DNA of 64,000 nucleotides from Pedobacter cryotolerans (GCF_005116475.1 NZ_SWBO01000007.1:164281-228280); one strand, 5' to 3'. Positions 42,780 through 53,061 are shown, counted from the stretch's first letter. The notes: a model not told the origin generated them from the letters alone. Made by a program: numbers and translations.

Positions 42780-44096
42780 CTAAATCGCATCAGATAATGA
42801 TGAAAAAGTAAAATCTTTAATCTTCATTGGTGGGATCATTCCACTTCCTGTTCTTACGGGTTTGCCTAAAGCTTCCACATTGTTTAACATAATGATAGGA
42901 CTTTCATTAAACCTGAAGTTTTTAATTGGAAATTTAATTTCGCCATTTTCGATGTAAAAAGTACCGTCACGCGTAAGCCCAGTTAGTAATAATGTTTGCG
43001 GATCTACCGAACGGATATACCAAAAACGAGTAACCAAAATTCCCTTTTCAGTACTTTTAATTAAGTCTTGTAAAGATTGTGTACCACCTTCAATAACCAT
43101 ACTTCTGCCAAAAGGAATAGGCTCTACCCCTTTCTTTTCTGCCCAATATCTTGAATAGGCTAAATTTTTAACCACACCATTTTTAACCCATTCTGTCTTT
43201 TTTAAAGCTATACCATCACCATTCCAAGTTGCAGAAGGTAATTCTGGGTTCATCGGATCTGAGTAGATATTTACATTTTCAGAAAACAACTGTTCGCCCA
43301 AACGCGTACCTCCACCCTTTTTACTCATGAAACTTCTACCTTCATCTGCGCTACGGGCATCAAAACCCCTAAACATATTACTTAAAATATCACTAGCGGC
43401 TAAAGGCTCTAAAATAACAGTGTATTTACCTGGCTCAATTGCTTTTGCACCAGCAGAACCTGTGGCCTTGCCTGCTGCAATTTTACTTAAGGCAAGTACA
43501 TCCATTTTGCTGAGATCGTTAAAATCTTGTTCAACATAACCAGATCCGGTTCCTTCTTTATTTCTAATGGTTACAGAAAAAGAAACATTGGTTGATTTGT
43601 TATAGGCGAACAAACCTTTAGAGTTCATCACCGAATTGAAACGAGTAGAATTTTCTAAAAATCCTGCTGCATCTAAATTAGCTGCTTTGGCTACACCTAA
43701 ACTCTTACCAACCATTTCTGCTCTGGTATCTGGCGACATGGTTGCAGTATTTTCATTGTAAGTTTTTGATTCTGGAAAAGTTTGTGCACCCAATAAAGGC
43801 ATATATTCTGGATTTTCTGGTGCCAATTGCGCCAGCTCTTCAGCTCTGCTAACTACTTTTTTAAGCGAAGCATCATCAAACTCATTAATAGATGCTGATC
43901 CCGTTTTTTTACCAAAGGTAGAATTAACAGATAAACTCATTACATCAACTTGTCCGGCAGTAGAAACTGCGTTACGAGCATAACGGATATTACCTCCGTT
44001 AGATCCATTTAAGCTTACTTCACAAGCGTCAGCTTTTGAGTAACTAATAACTTTTTTTAATATTGCTTGGGCTTCTTCTTTACTTAATATGGCCAT
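42780..44096 (-). CDS. TldE/PmbA-family metalloprotease regulatory subunit
   Basis: The 438-residue protein resembles the TldE subunit, which lacks the HExxxH motif and forms a heterodimer with TldD. Its N-terminal region SKADACEVSLNGSNGGNIRYARNAVSTA and C-terminal GLTRDGTFYIENGEIKFPIKNFRFNESP match the family. The start is ATG. It overlaps nothing but ends two bases from its TldD neighbour on the 5' side, so TldD and TldE are co-transcribed. Confidence 0.88.
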   Translation of the reverse strand: MAILSKEEAQAILKKVISYSKADACEVSLNGSNGGNIRYARNAVSTAGQVDVMSLSVNSTFGKKTGSASINEFDDASLKKVVSRAEELAQLAPENPEYMPLLGAQTFPESKTYNENTATMSPDTRAEMVGKSLGVAKAANLDAAGFLENSTRFNSVMNSKGLFAYNKSTNVSFSVTIRNKEGTGSGYVEQDFNDLSKMDVLALSKIAAGKATGSAGAKAIEPGKYTVILEPLAASDILSNMFRGFDARSADEGRSFMSKKGGGTRLGEQLFSENVNIYSDPMNPELPSATWNGDGIALKKTEWVKNGVVKNLAYSRYWAEKKGVEPIPFGRSMVIEGGTQSLQDLIKSTEKGILVTRFWYIRSVDPQTLLLTGLTRDGTFYIENGEIKFPIKNFRFNESPIIMLNNVEALGKPVRTGSGMIPPMKIKDFTFSSLSDAI

Positions 44097-44098
44097 AA

Positions 44099-45733
44099 TT
44101 ATATTTTTCTAGCTGTATTGATAACATTAACTCCATTAAATCTTGTTGTAGAACTACCGTGAGAAACGGCGCTACTTTGTCCGGGCTGACCTTTGCCATC
44201 GTTAAATGAGCCACCCAAACGATAATCGCTTTCATCGCAAATTGCTGAGCAAGAATTCCAAAACTCTTGTGTATTAGATTGGTAAGCCACATCGTTAAGC
44301 ATACCTGCAATTTTACCATCTTTGATTTCGTAATACAACTGACCACCAAATTGGAAATTGTAACGCTGCTGATCGATTGAATAACTACCATCACCTATTA
44401 TGTAAATACCTTTTTCTACATCTTTGATCATCTCATCAACACTTAATTTTGCTTTACCTGATTCTAATGAAACATTCGGCATACGTTGAAACTGAACATC
44501 GTTCCAACCTTGCGCATAACAGCAACCTTGCGATTCTTTTAAACCGATAATATGCGCTTGATCTCTTATGGTTTGATAATTTACCAATACACCATCTTTA
44601 ATTAAATTCCATTCCTTACATTTCACACCTTCGTCATCATAACCAACCGCACCTAAAGATCCTACTTGGGTTTTATCTGCTAAAATGTTCACTTTATCGC
44701 TACCAAATTTGAAGTTTTTAGACTGCCACTTATCTAAGGTTAAAAAACTGGTACCTGCATAATTGGCTTCGTAGCCTAAAACTCTGTCTAACTCTGTAGG
44801 GTGACCAACCGACTCGTGTATGGTTAACCATAAGTGCGATGGATCTAAAACCAAATCGTACTTACCAGCCTCAACAGATTTTGCGGTAATTTTTTCTTTA
44901 GCCACACGAGTAGCTTCTTTTACATCGCCCAAAATATCATATCTATTTTTGTAACGCGTAATTACACCAGCAACTTTGTCTTCTGGTCTGGCATTCATGT
45001 ACTCATAACCCATACCCATCGGAGAACTTAATGCCGATTGTGTTTTAAATTTACCAGATGCCCTATCAATTACCGTTACGCCAAATGTTGGATAAATACG
45101 ATGGATATCTTGATCAATATAAGATCCATCGGTTGATGCAAAATATTTTTGTTCATTAACTGCAAATAAAGCAGCATTTACAAAATTTGCTCCATTTTGA
45201 ATGGCAATATCATTCACATTCATCAATAAATCAACCTTTTCTTTTATCGGAACTTCAAAGGCGTTAATCTCGAGTGGCGTTTTCCAGCTCACTTCTCCAA
45301 AACCTTTTTGAGGAGCCAATTGCACTGCTTCGCCTTGTATTTTAGCATTGGCTTTTGCAACTGCTACAGCTTGCTCAGCAGTTTTAGCTATCGATTCTTT
45401 AGTAACTGTATTTGTAGCGGCAAAACCCCAACAGCCGTTAGCAATAACCCTGATACCTACCCCAAAAGATTCGGTGTTGGCAACACCTTGAACACGTTTA
45501 TCTCTGGTAGAAACAAATTGATTTAAATACCTACCAATACGAACATCGGTATAACTTGCGCCTTTGGCTTTGGCGGCGTTTAAGGCAACATCTGCCAATT
45601 CCTTTTTAATTTTTACGTCTATCTTTTCAAGGGCTTGTAAAGGATCTATTGGATTTGCAAAAGCCCCAAAATCTGGCAATAGCAAAGCACTCGCACCAAT
45701 TCCTGATAAGTAGAGAAAGTCTTTTCTTTTCAA
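44099..45733 (-). CDS. TldD-type metalloprotease homologue (first TldD copy)
   Basis: The 544-residue protein has HESVGHPTELD (HExxxH), the same architecture as the copy at 40926, and KRKDFLYLSGIGASALLLP at the N-terminus. The start is TTG (45733-45731). An in-frame TAA is only three codons upstream, so there is no earlier start. The signal region lacks the RR pair (KRKDFL) but is hydrophobic. It sits 2 nt before the TldE gene. The two copies diverge in the C-terminal half but keep all motifs. Confidence 0.9.
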   Translation of the reverse strand: MKRKDFLYLSGIGASALLLPDFGAFANPIDPLQALEKIDVKIKKELADVALNAAKAKGASYTDVRIGRYLNQFVSTRDKRVQGVANTESFGVGIRVIANGCWGFAATNTVTKESIAKTAEQAVAVAKANAKIQGEAVQLAPQKGFGEVSWKTPLEINAFEVPIKEKVDLLMNVNDIAIQNGANFVNAALFAVNEQKYFASTDGSYIDQDIHRIYPTFGVTVIDRASGKFKTQSALSSPMGMGYEYMNARPEDKVAGVITRYKNRYDILGDVKEATRVAKEKITAKSVEAGKYDLVLDPSHLWLTIHESVGHPTELDRVLGYEANYAGTSFLTLDKWQSKNFKFGSDKVNILADKTQVGSLGAVGYDDEGVKCKEWNLIKDGVLVNYQTIRDQAHIIGLKESQGCCYAQGWNDVQFQRMPNVSLESGKAKLSVDEMIKDVEKGIYIIGDGSYSIDQQRYNFQFGGQLYYEIKDGKIAGMLNDVAYQSNTQEFWNSCSAICDESDYRLGGSFNDGKGQPGQSSAVSHGSSTTRFNGVNVINTARKI

Positions 45734-45875
45734 AATAATTTAGTTTTATCGTTTAAAGTAACTCTTTTCGCTATTAAAGAATTAGCTAAAAACTAGGTTA
45801 GTGGTTCAGTGAGTTAAGTTAGTTATTTAAGCTTAGCTTAACAGCAAATAAAGTATAACATTTTAGTTTCAAAGA

Positions 45876-47666
45876 TTAAATACCCGATAAAAACCGTTGT
45901 TCGTACCATAAATAGGTAAGTGAAAATAAAAACAACAGCAAAAACCACCATTTAGATACCTCTTTTGAAATTGTGTTGATTACCTTTTCCTCCTGATCAG
46001 CAATTGCATCCTGTTTTTTTACAAAATTTGATGTTAAATTCAATTTGTTAGCATTTTTAAGCTGTTCCCAATCCGAATTTTGGTACACAAACACATTTAC
46101 ATCGCTTTTATTAATAGTCATACTATTCCAACCCGGCTGTGATGGCCAAAACCTCGCATCCCATTGGTAGGAGATTTCCATATTTTGCCTTGGCGCTAAT
46201 TTGATGTTGTTGAATTTTAATGAAGGAATTTGATTTGAAACCGAATTAACAATTAATCTTCCACCATCATTAACAGCCAACATAGCTGGTAAAATTTCGA
46301 AGGATTGCTCTGCGTTAATTTTTCTAGCTGCTTTGTTTAACAATACCGACCAAAACTTTGCATAATCAGCATCTTTACCACTTAATTGCCATTGATAAGT
46401 AGATGTTAGTGTTGAGGTTAATATTTTGCCTAAACCGTTAATACTACTGTTTACTATTGTTTTACCAGCAGTTGTTCTGAAAATGGGTTGCTCATCAACT
46501 GAGGTTGTTAAAAAGAGTGTTTGCTCAAAAGGAAGTTCATTGAACTCAACCTCGCCAGTTACATCTTTTAATTGCGTAGTTTTTGAGGTAGTTTGAAGAG
46601 TTTCAGCACGCTTAAATTTTTGCGTAAGTCCACTTGCTTTAGCATTGGTAATTCTAATCAATAAACCCAAACCATCTGCTACCGCAGCATTAATTAGCAC
46701 ACTTTCAGAAGCTGTAAGCGCATTAAATTCATCTTCGTCAATAATCAATATATCCTGCTTTTTAAGTAAAGATGAGTTTATTTGATTAACGTTTGTTGTA
46801 CTGGTATTTAAATAATCTACACTGTAATTATTTTTACTAATCTGACTGCGAAAAATCACTTCATATTGATTTTCATACATCCATTTTTTTAAAAATTTAT
46901 ACTCAAAATCTGGAAATGAAGCCAAAATTAACACCTTTAACTGTTGCTTAAGGTTTACTTCGAAAGGAATAGCTTCATTAGCTAAAGTATCATTTTTATG
47001 CAGAGCGATAATTTCATAAACAGCCTTGCCAATTTGTTTAGGCTGTGCTTTTAATGAGAAATTTACATTTGTATTGGCCTTTACTAGCATAGAGTCTTGT
47101 GTAAAACCCATTCCGTAAAGTTTAAGCCAAATGTTTTTATTGCTGCTATTGTTATAAATACCCTGCAAACGCAAGGGTGAGGTTGCATTAATTTTTTTTG
47201 GCCAACTGGCCGAAATAATTCCTTCTGGAACATCGGCTGGATGAAAAGCTACCTGATGATTTTTAAGTGCTGCTAACTCCTCATCACCTAATCCATAACC
47301 AAAAATATTTATCTTTTTAATAGAAGGATGCTCTTGAAGATGATAAACTAAATCTGGAATGAAGTTGATTTGTGAACGTGAATTTGCTTTTAAAACCGAC
47401 GAGTCTAAAGTAAATTTTTGGCTGCTGATTTTTGCAATCGTATCAGAATTTACACCTTGTGTTACTAAATTTAACTCTCCTATCGGCTCTTCTATCTTTT
47501 CATTATAAGAAACGGGTAAAATTAATAAAGCAAAACCAAGCACCATTGTTAAAGTAGCCAATAATCTAAAAATCAATTGACCTTTATTTTGCCTGCTGAT
47601 CTCCTTAAAAAAAAGAAATAGCCCCAATAAAATACAAGCAATAATGATGTAGTATTTAAATTCCAT
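45876..47666 (-). CDS. Large membrane-anchored protein of unknown function in the MoxR-TldD locus
   Basis: The 596-residue protein has two N-terminal transmembrane helices (about 2-20 and 32-52) and one at the C-terminus (WWFLLLFLFSLTYLW, about 570-590), framing a long, probably extracytoplasmic, region with beta-rich segments. That topology resembles BatA/aerotolerance proteins and the DUF4175-like neighbour. No named domain was recognised. It is 9 nt downstream of the DUF4175-like gene and is certainly in the same operon. Confidence 0.75.
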   Translation of the reverse strand: MEFKYYIIIACILLGLFLFFKEISRQNKGQLIFRLLATLTMVLGFALLILPVSYNEKIEEPIGELNLVTQGVNSDTIAKISSQKFTLDSSVLKANSRSQINFIPDLVYHLQEHPSIKKINIFGYGLGDEELAALKNHQVAFHPADVPEGIISASWPKKINATSPLRLQGIYNNSSNKNIWLKLYGMGFTQDSMLVKANTNVNFSLKAQPKQIGKAVYEIIALHKNDTLANEAIPFEVNLKQQLKVLILASFPDFEYKFLKKWMYENQYEVIFRSQISKNNYSVDYLNTSTTNVNQINSSLLKKQDILIIDEDEFNALTASESVLINAAVADGLGLLIRITNAKASGLTQKFKRAETLQTTSKTTQLKDVTGEVEFNELPFEQTLFLTTSVDEQPIFRTTAGKTIVNSSINGLGKILTSTLTSTYQWQLSGKDADYAKFWSVLLNKAARKINAEQSFEILPAMLAVNDGGRLIVNSVSNQIPSLKFNNIKLAPRQNMEISYQWDARFWPSQPGWNSMTINKSDVNVFVYQNSDWEQLKNANKLNLTSNFVKKQDAIADQEEKVINTISKEVSKWWFLLLFLFSLTYLWYEQRFLSGI

Positions 47667-47675
47667 TTATCTGCT

Positions 47676-49790
47676 CTAATTTTTAAGGTAATTGAAGTAA
47701 CGTTGAGCTAATTTTTGGTTGGGCGCCGATTGTTCTAAATTTGGCTTACTGGTTTCAAAACCCAATAATCGATCAATTGCACTTTGCACCGTTTCTATAT
47801 CTTTTCTGCTAACATTTTTTGCAATACTTAGCTTCCTTAAACTTTTTAAAGCTGGTAAAAAAGAGCCAGGCTGTTTAGCGGCAGCACTAATCAGCTTTGC
47901 TTCGGCAGCTTGTAAAAACTCTTTTTCTCCATATTCAAACCTATTGTTTATCTTTCTTTTTTCTAAAATTGCCAACACTGTTTTTAGTTCAGTTTCCTCA
48001 TCTTTTTGATCAAATGTTGCTTTCTGTGTCGAATTTGTAATTTTATCCAACTCTCCAGATAAACGTTTTTCTGGTTTTAACTGTATTGCTTTGATGGTAG
48101 TTTTTGCTACATAAGCTCGAGATTTTTGCTGCAAATCTTTCAATAAACGTAATGCTTTGTACTCAAAAGGTAAAGCTTCTTGTGGTTTATAGGTTCTTAA
48201 TCTCAGTTCGGCACTCCACATTTCATTTAAAACCAATTTAAGTTGAGTTTTTAATTCAGGTTCAAAAAAAGTGGCATCTTCTGCAATATCATGTTTATGT
48301 GCATATTCGTCCATCAAGGCTTGTACATCTCCAAATTTTGTTTCTCCGTGGTCGTGTCCATCACCTTCACTATGTTCTTCACCTCCAATTTCAGTTTCAG
48401 ATTCCTCTCCTAAAAATTTACCATATCTTAACCTGAGCAGTTTTTGGTCCATGCCTAAGTTATTGGCTCGGTTTTTAAATTCTTCCTCAGTAACTGTTAC
48501 CTGCTCTTTTAACAATTTTTCGGTGTCGATAATAATTTGTCGCTGACTTCTAAAATATTCAGGAACTAGATCAACACCATTTGTCATCCCAGCCATGCTC
48601 ATTAGTTCGGTTGTATCAACAATAGAAACCATATAAACTTCAGATCTGCTGGATTGGTTATGATTATCCGTAGCATGAACAAAAAAATAAAGTTCATCAC
48701 CTGGTTTCATCCCTAGCTTTGTTAAGTCTAAAAGTTTAGATAATACGATGTTTTTTTTGCCTGCAAAATTTACAGTAAAGTTTAACTTTTCCTCTGTAAA
48801 ACTAACCCCTTCGCCTTTTCCGCTAGATAGCGTTGCCGAAATATAGGCATCCTTAATTCCATAATCGTCTACCAAATTTACAGATAAATCTACTTTTGGT
48901 ATTTGCCCAACATCTATGGTGGTTTGTATTTTAGGTTTGGTAATCTTAATTTGCACAGGTAAATCTGGCACCACCTCAATTTGATAGAGATCAGATCTTT
49001 TACCATCTATTTCTACTTGATAAAAGCCAGACTGAGTGATGGTTTTACTGAGTTTCCATTTCAGGTCATTTACTTTGGTGAAGCTTAAAAATGCTTTATC
49101 ATTAAACACCAAGCGAAGTTTTTGTACAGCTATATTGGTTGATATATTCCATTTTACATCAGCTCCCCATTCTGCTTTAATGGCAAAAGTTTTTTGAGAC
49201 CTCGTAGCTTTATGCGTATAATTTGGTGGTATAATGTTGATTTGAAAATTAGAAATTTGAGGTAGAATAGTTTCCTTTTTTGCCAAATCACTATTTTTAG
49301 AGATATGATATCGTTCTGCAATAATTTCGTGCCCGTAAAAATTTTTTATTAAATATGCTCCAACTAAGGTAACTACGAACGCCAAAACACAAAGCCAAAA
49401 TTTACGCCAAGCTTTATCTAAAGCACCTCGAATAGGTAAATGTTGAGTTATTTTCTGAAGTTGTAATTTTTCAAGTATTGTTAATTCGTCTTCTGGCTTT
49501 AGGCAAAGACTACTACTTTCTTCTAACTGTAAAAAATTAGCATTAAGATATTTTGCTGCCTCATTAACTGTGATTTTCCAAGTAGGCTTAAAAATTATAA
49601 AGCCAATAAATACCGCAACAAATGATGGCAATAACTGCCAGATTTTAAAGTCAACTGAAAACAAAATTGCACATACACAAATCAAAATTAATGCAATTGC
49701 CAAACTAAGTGCAGTAATTTGAGCAAAGTAAAGCGCAATCCACTTTCTTCTAAAATGATGAACCCAATTTTTACACTCAGCGTTTAACAT
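47676..49790 (-). CDS. DUF4175-like membrane protein with a His-rich acidic segment
   Basis: The 704-residue protein has two N-terminal transmembrane helices (about 18-60) and a third near 130-150, then a long periplasmic part with Ig-like beta segments and a helical, probable coiled-coil tail. A low-complexity run EESETEIGGEEHSEGDGHDH near residue 480 is acidic and His-rich and could bind metal. The family assignment is by recollection only. It overlaps the BatA-like gene by 14 nt, showing strict coupling. Confidence 0.7.
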   Translation of the reverse strand: MLNAECKNWVHHFRRKWIALYFAQITALSLAIALILICVCAILFSVDFKIWQLLPSFVAVFIGFIIFKPTWKITVNEAAKYLNANFLQLEESSSLCLKPEDELTILEKLQLQKITQHLPIRGALDKAWRKFWLCVLAFVVTLVGAYLIKNFYGHEIIAERYHISKNSDLAKKETILPQISNFQINIIPPNYTHKATRSQKTFAIKAEWGADVKWNISTNIAVQKLRLVFNDKAFLSFTKVNDLKWKLSKTITQSGFYQVEIDGKRSDLYQIEVVPDLPVQIKITKPKIQTTIDVGQIPKVDLSVNLVDDYGIKDAYISATLSSGKGEGVSFTEEKLNFTVNFAGKKNIVLSKLLDLTKLGMKPGDELYFFVHATDNHNQSSRSEVYMVSIVDTTELMSMAGMTNGVDLVPEYFRSQRQIIIDTEKLLKEQVTVTEEEFKNRANNLGMDQKLLRLRYGKFLGEESETEIGGEEHSEGDGHDHGETKFGDVQALMDEYAHKHDIAEDATFFEPELKTQLKLVLNEMWSAELRLRTYKPQEALPFEYKALRLLKDLQQKSRAYVAKTTIKAIQLKPEKRLSGELDKITNSTQKATFDQKDEETELKTVLAILEKRKINNRFEYGEKEFLQAAEAKLISAAAKQPGSFLPALKSLRKLSIAKNVSRKDIETVQSAIDRLLGFETSKPNLEQSAPNQKLAQRYFNYLKN

Positions 49791-51174
49791 AATTCATATT
49801 TGTTTTTCTGAATGATAAAATACGTTCTAACAACAAAATCAAGAAAGCCAAAATCCAAAATAAGCGATTTAGCGGTTCGTCTTTTTCTACCTTAGAAAAT
49901 GAGAGTGCATTTACAGCGCCAGTTGTTAATAGTTGATTTTTAGAAATTGTTCGCTGGTCTAATTCATTAGTTTCAAAGCCAAAATCTGCCACCTTTTCTC
50001 CTCCTAAAACAATCGGCATTAAGGCACTTACAAATTGATCATTCCATACCAAATCTGTAAACTGTGGATTAAGCCTGCTGAAAAAATTGAAATAAATAAA
50101 ATTATTATTAGAATTCCTCATTAACAAAGGCTCGCCAAAACTATCCTTCCATATTAGAACACCTTTTTGGTCATCGAACTCAACTCTTTTATAAAGATTT
50201 ACTAACGTTTCATCATTCAAACCTTTAGCTAATTGTAAAGTGGCATTATTTAAATTTTCGACTTTACCCTTTTGGTAAGTAAATATTTTGGCATTTGGTT
50301 TCAGCTCTGTTTGGTAAGAATTGATAGCTTGCTCTGATAACCAAAAAATAATATCTGCTTTTTTTGCTTTTGCACGACTAAAGTTTTGCACCAAAATTTC
50401 TCTTTTGCTAAAATAGGCAATCGAGTTGAGGGCAGCTTTTACATATTGGGCATCATTACCACTTGGTTCATAAATAGCAACTGAAAGTGAAGGTAAATTT
50501 GACTTCCTCGCTTCCGTATAGGTGGTAGCACTAGTAGTAGATTTTGCCTCATAAGCTTTACCCAAATAATTCGTAGACCAAAATTTTGTACTATCCTTAT
50601 CTAAATTCGCTTTCCAAATTAGATTATAAGAAATTTTAGGTATTTCTCCACTGAAATTATTCAACTTATCATCAGCATAAACATAAGCAGTATGACCGGA
50701 TGGAATTTTATACTCGAGTGCTTTTAACAAAGAGCTGTAACTTAATTGGCTATTTACATTATTAGATGTTGCTGTATCAGCCAAGTCCATTTTTTTAAAG
50801 CCTAGGTTAAACTCATGTAGCTCGTATCCTAAATTTAATAATGAATTTATTGTTTTTTGATTGGTTTTGTAAACTTGATTAAGCTCATTAGGTGCAGCTA
50901 AAATCCATCCAGAAATTTTCTGTTCATCAACTTTTGTTTTAAAAAAAGGTTGTGCTAAAATAAATGCAACAAGGATAATCAATAAACACCTCAAAATAAA
51001 CAACAACCAATCTGTTAGTTTAAAACTTCTGCTGGTTGCACTAGCGCTTTCGCCCAACAAAGCAATGCTTCCAATTTTTAGGGTTTTGCCTTGTTTAACA
51101 CTCCATAGGTGTATAATTACAGGAATAAGTAAACCTATAAGCGCTAAAAAACCAAAGGGATATAATAATTGCAA
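49777..51174 (-). CDS. BatA-like membrane protein
   Basis: The 465-residue protein starts MQLLYPFGFLALIGLLIPVIIHLWS, the N-terminal BatA/aerotolerance signature with a helix turning at IPVIIH, and has a second helix (LLFILRCLLIILVAFILAQPFF, about 60-80). A C-terminal helix FWILAFLILLLERIL anchors the end. The start is TTG at 51174. No ATG exists upstream in frame and the family starts with M-x-FLYP-like sequence. It overlaps the DUF4175-like gene downstream by 14 nt and is 1 nt from the DUF58 gene. Confidence 0.8.
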   Translation of the reverse strand: MQLLYPFGFLALIGLLIPVIIHLWSVKQGKTLKIGSIALLGESASATSRSFKLTDWLLFILRCLLIILVAFILAQPFFKTKVDEQKISGWILAAPNELNQVYKTNQKTINSLLNLGYELHEFNLGFKKMDLADTATSNNVNSQLSYSSLLKALEYKIPSGHTAYVYADDKLNNFSGEIPKISYNLIWKANLDKDSTKFWSTNYLGKAYEAKSTTSATTYTEARKSNLPSLSVAIYEPSGNDAQYVKAALNSIAYFSKREILVQNFSRAKAKKADIIFWLSEQAINSYQTELKPNAKIFTYQKGKVENLNNATLQLAKGLNDETLVNLYKRVEFDDQKGVLIWKDSFGEPLLMRNSNNNFIYFNFFSRLNPQFTDLVWNDQFVSALMPIVLGGEKVADFGFETNELDQRTISKNQLLTTGAVNALSFSKVEKDEPLNRLFWILAFLILLLERILSFRKTNMNYVKR

Positions 51175-51175
51175 T

Positions 51176-52063
51176 TTATATACTCAGTTTATTTCTTTGT
51201 TTTAAAAAATCCCTCAATGCCTGATCCAATGCCTGATCAGTAATTAAGGTTCTGTAATAAATCTTTCGATCTAACATTTTCATTCTTGTTTCTTCCAAAA
51301 ACCTATTCAAGTTTTCTTGATAATGCTTTCTGGCTTTTACTTGATCAATTTGTACAGTTGCTCCGGTTTCTAAATCCTCAAAAGTAGTGTAACCCTTAAA
51401 ATCTAACTCCACTTCATTTCTAGCAAGCAAATGAAAAACTACAATTTCGTGCCTAAGGGAGTTTAGCGTATCTAACAAGTCAAAAATCTCAGCATTGCTT
51501 TGGTAAACATCTGTTACAAACACCAATAACTCTCGCTTTTGTGCACCTGTAAAAAGTGCTTTATAATGTATAGGTTGCGTAAATGAACCAGCTGGCTTAA
51601 GCTGCTCTAATTGAAAAAACAGGCGACTCAAATGCTGATAATCTTGCTTTGCAGCCATCGCAAATAAGTCTGCATCTTTAAACACATACAAACCAATTGC
51701 ATCACCTTGTAAATTCGCTAGATAAGCTAAACTAGCAACCAGATATTTGGCATATTCAATTTTTGTAAAATCTCCATCATGATGGTTCATCGATGCACTG
51801 GCATCAACCAAAAAGCGGATGGAAATATTGGTCTCCACTTCAGATTCCCTGATGTAATAACGATCAGAACGGGCAAACATTTTCCAATCTAGCGATCGTA
51901 AATCATCACCTGGTTGGTAACTTCTATATTGGCTAAATTCTAAACCCTGACCTTTGATCACGCTTTTATTAATGCCATTCATAAATCCATCTACAGTAGT
52001 TTTAGCAGATAGATTAAGGTCTTTAATGGCCATCAAAATTTTCGGATCGAGCAACTTACTCAT
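51176..52063 (-). CDS. DUF58 (VWA-like) protein
   Basis: The 295-residue protein has the DUF58 marks YRSYQPGDDLRSLDWKMFARSDRYYIRE followed by SIRFLVDASASM, a MIDAS-like DxSxS site. VWA/DUF58 proteins are the usual partners of MoxR ATPases. It overlaps moxR by one base (TAATG), so translation is coupled. No membrane segments. Confidence 0.85.
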   Translation of the reverse strand: MSKLLDPKILMAIKDLNLSAKTTVDGFMNGINKSVIKGQGLEFSQYRSYQPGDDLRSLDWKMFARSDRYYIRESEVETNISIRFLVDASASMNHHDGDFTKIEYAKYLVASLAYLANLQGDAIGLYVFKDADLFAMAAKQDYQHLSRLFFQLEQLKPAGSFTQPIHYKALFTGAQKRELLVFVTDVYQSNAEIFDLLDTLNSLRHEIVVFHLLARNEVELDFKGYTTFEDLETGATVQIDQVKARKHYQENLNRFLEETRMKMLDRKIYYRTLITDQALDQALRDFLKQRNKLSI

Positions 52064-53061
52064 TAAATAGCAGTTTTAGATCGAGCAATTACTTTGATTA
52101 ATTCTGCAGTAACTTGGTCTGGAAAAACGTTTTCAGCCTCTGCTTTAAAATTCATTAAAACCCTATGGCGTAAAACCGGATAGGCCATTGCCTGTAAATC
52201 TTCCATTAAAACGGCGTATCTACCTTTAAATAAAGCCCTAGCTTTAGCAGTTAAAATTAATGCTTGGCCAGCTCTTGGGCCTGCACCCCAACGCACCCAC
52301 TCTTTTACAAAAGCTACATTAGTGGTATCTGGTCGCGTTGCCCTAATTAAATCACTTACATAAGTTACCAAGTCATCGCTAATGGTTACTTCACGTGTTA
52401 ATTGCTGCAGTTGTTTAATTTCTTCGGCACCGATAACGGGATTTACAACCACCTTTTTACTTCCGGTTGTACTGCTTAAAATTTGAGTTTCTTCTGCCGC
52501 TGTAGGATAGCCAATTTTAATATACAACAGAAAACGATCTAACTGGGCTTCGGGCAGCGGATAGGTGCCGGCTTGCTCTATTGGGTTTTGGGTTGCCAAT
52601 ATAAAAAACGGACGATCTAATGGATAGGTTTGTCCGGCATAAGTTACTTCAAATTCTTGCATTGCTTCTAACAATGCCGATTGGGTTTTTGGTGGTGTTC
52701 TGTTTACCTCATCTGCTAAAACAATGTTTGCAAACAACGGCCCTTTGTTAAATTTAAAAAAACGCTTGCCAGTGGCGTGGTCTTCTTCTAAAATTTCTGT
52801 GCCGATAATATCAGATGGCATCAAATCTGGGGTAAACTGTATCCTTCTAAACGACAAATCCAAAGCCTGAGACATGGTTCTTACCATTAAAGTTTTTGCC
52901 AAACCAGGCACACCCTCTAACAGACAATGTCCACCAGCCATTAAGGCAATTAACATCTCTTCAATTATCGTATCCTGACCAACAATTACCTTTTGAATTT
53001 CTCCTTTTAACAAAGAAATTTTACCAATAAGCGTTTTAACGTTATTTTCTGTAAGCTCCAA
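52063..53061 (-). CDS. MoxR-family AAA+ ATPase
   Basis: The 332-residue ATPase shows Walker A GVPGLAKT (50-57), Walker B VLADEVNRTPPKTQSALLEAMQE and sensor-type QNPIEQAGTYPLPEAQLDRFLLYI. MoxR proteins act as chaperones, often activating or inserting cofactors into partner proteins. The start is TTG (53061-53059); no ATG is available before the MELTENN start. It is the first gene of the MoxR-DUF58-BatA-DUF4175-TldD operon and is divergent from the DUF4159 gene with 149 nt between. Confidence 0.92.
   Translation of the reverse strand: MELTENNVKTLIGKISLLKGEIQKVIVGQDTIIEEMLIALMAGGHCLLEGVPGLAKTLMVRTMSQALDLSFRRIQFTPDLMPSDIIGTEILEEDHATGKRFFKFNKGPLFANIVLADEVNRTPPKTQSALLEAMQEFEVTYAGQTYPLDRPFFILATQNPIEQAGTYPLPEAQLDRFLLYIKIGYPTAAEETQILSSTTGSKKVVVNPVIGAEEIKQLQQLTREVTISDDLVTYVSDLIRATRPDTTNVAFVKEWVRWGAGPRAGQALILTAKARALFKGRYAVLMEDLQAMAYPVLRHRVLMNFKAEAENVFPDQVTAELIKVIARSKTAI

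Noticed and set aside
40926..45733. Frameshifted or decayed TldD copy
   Set aside because: Both copies are full length with HExxxH and conserved segments, so neither is a pseudogene.
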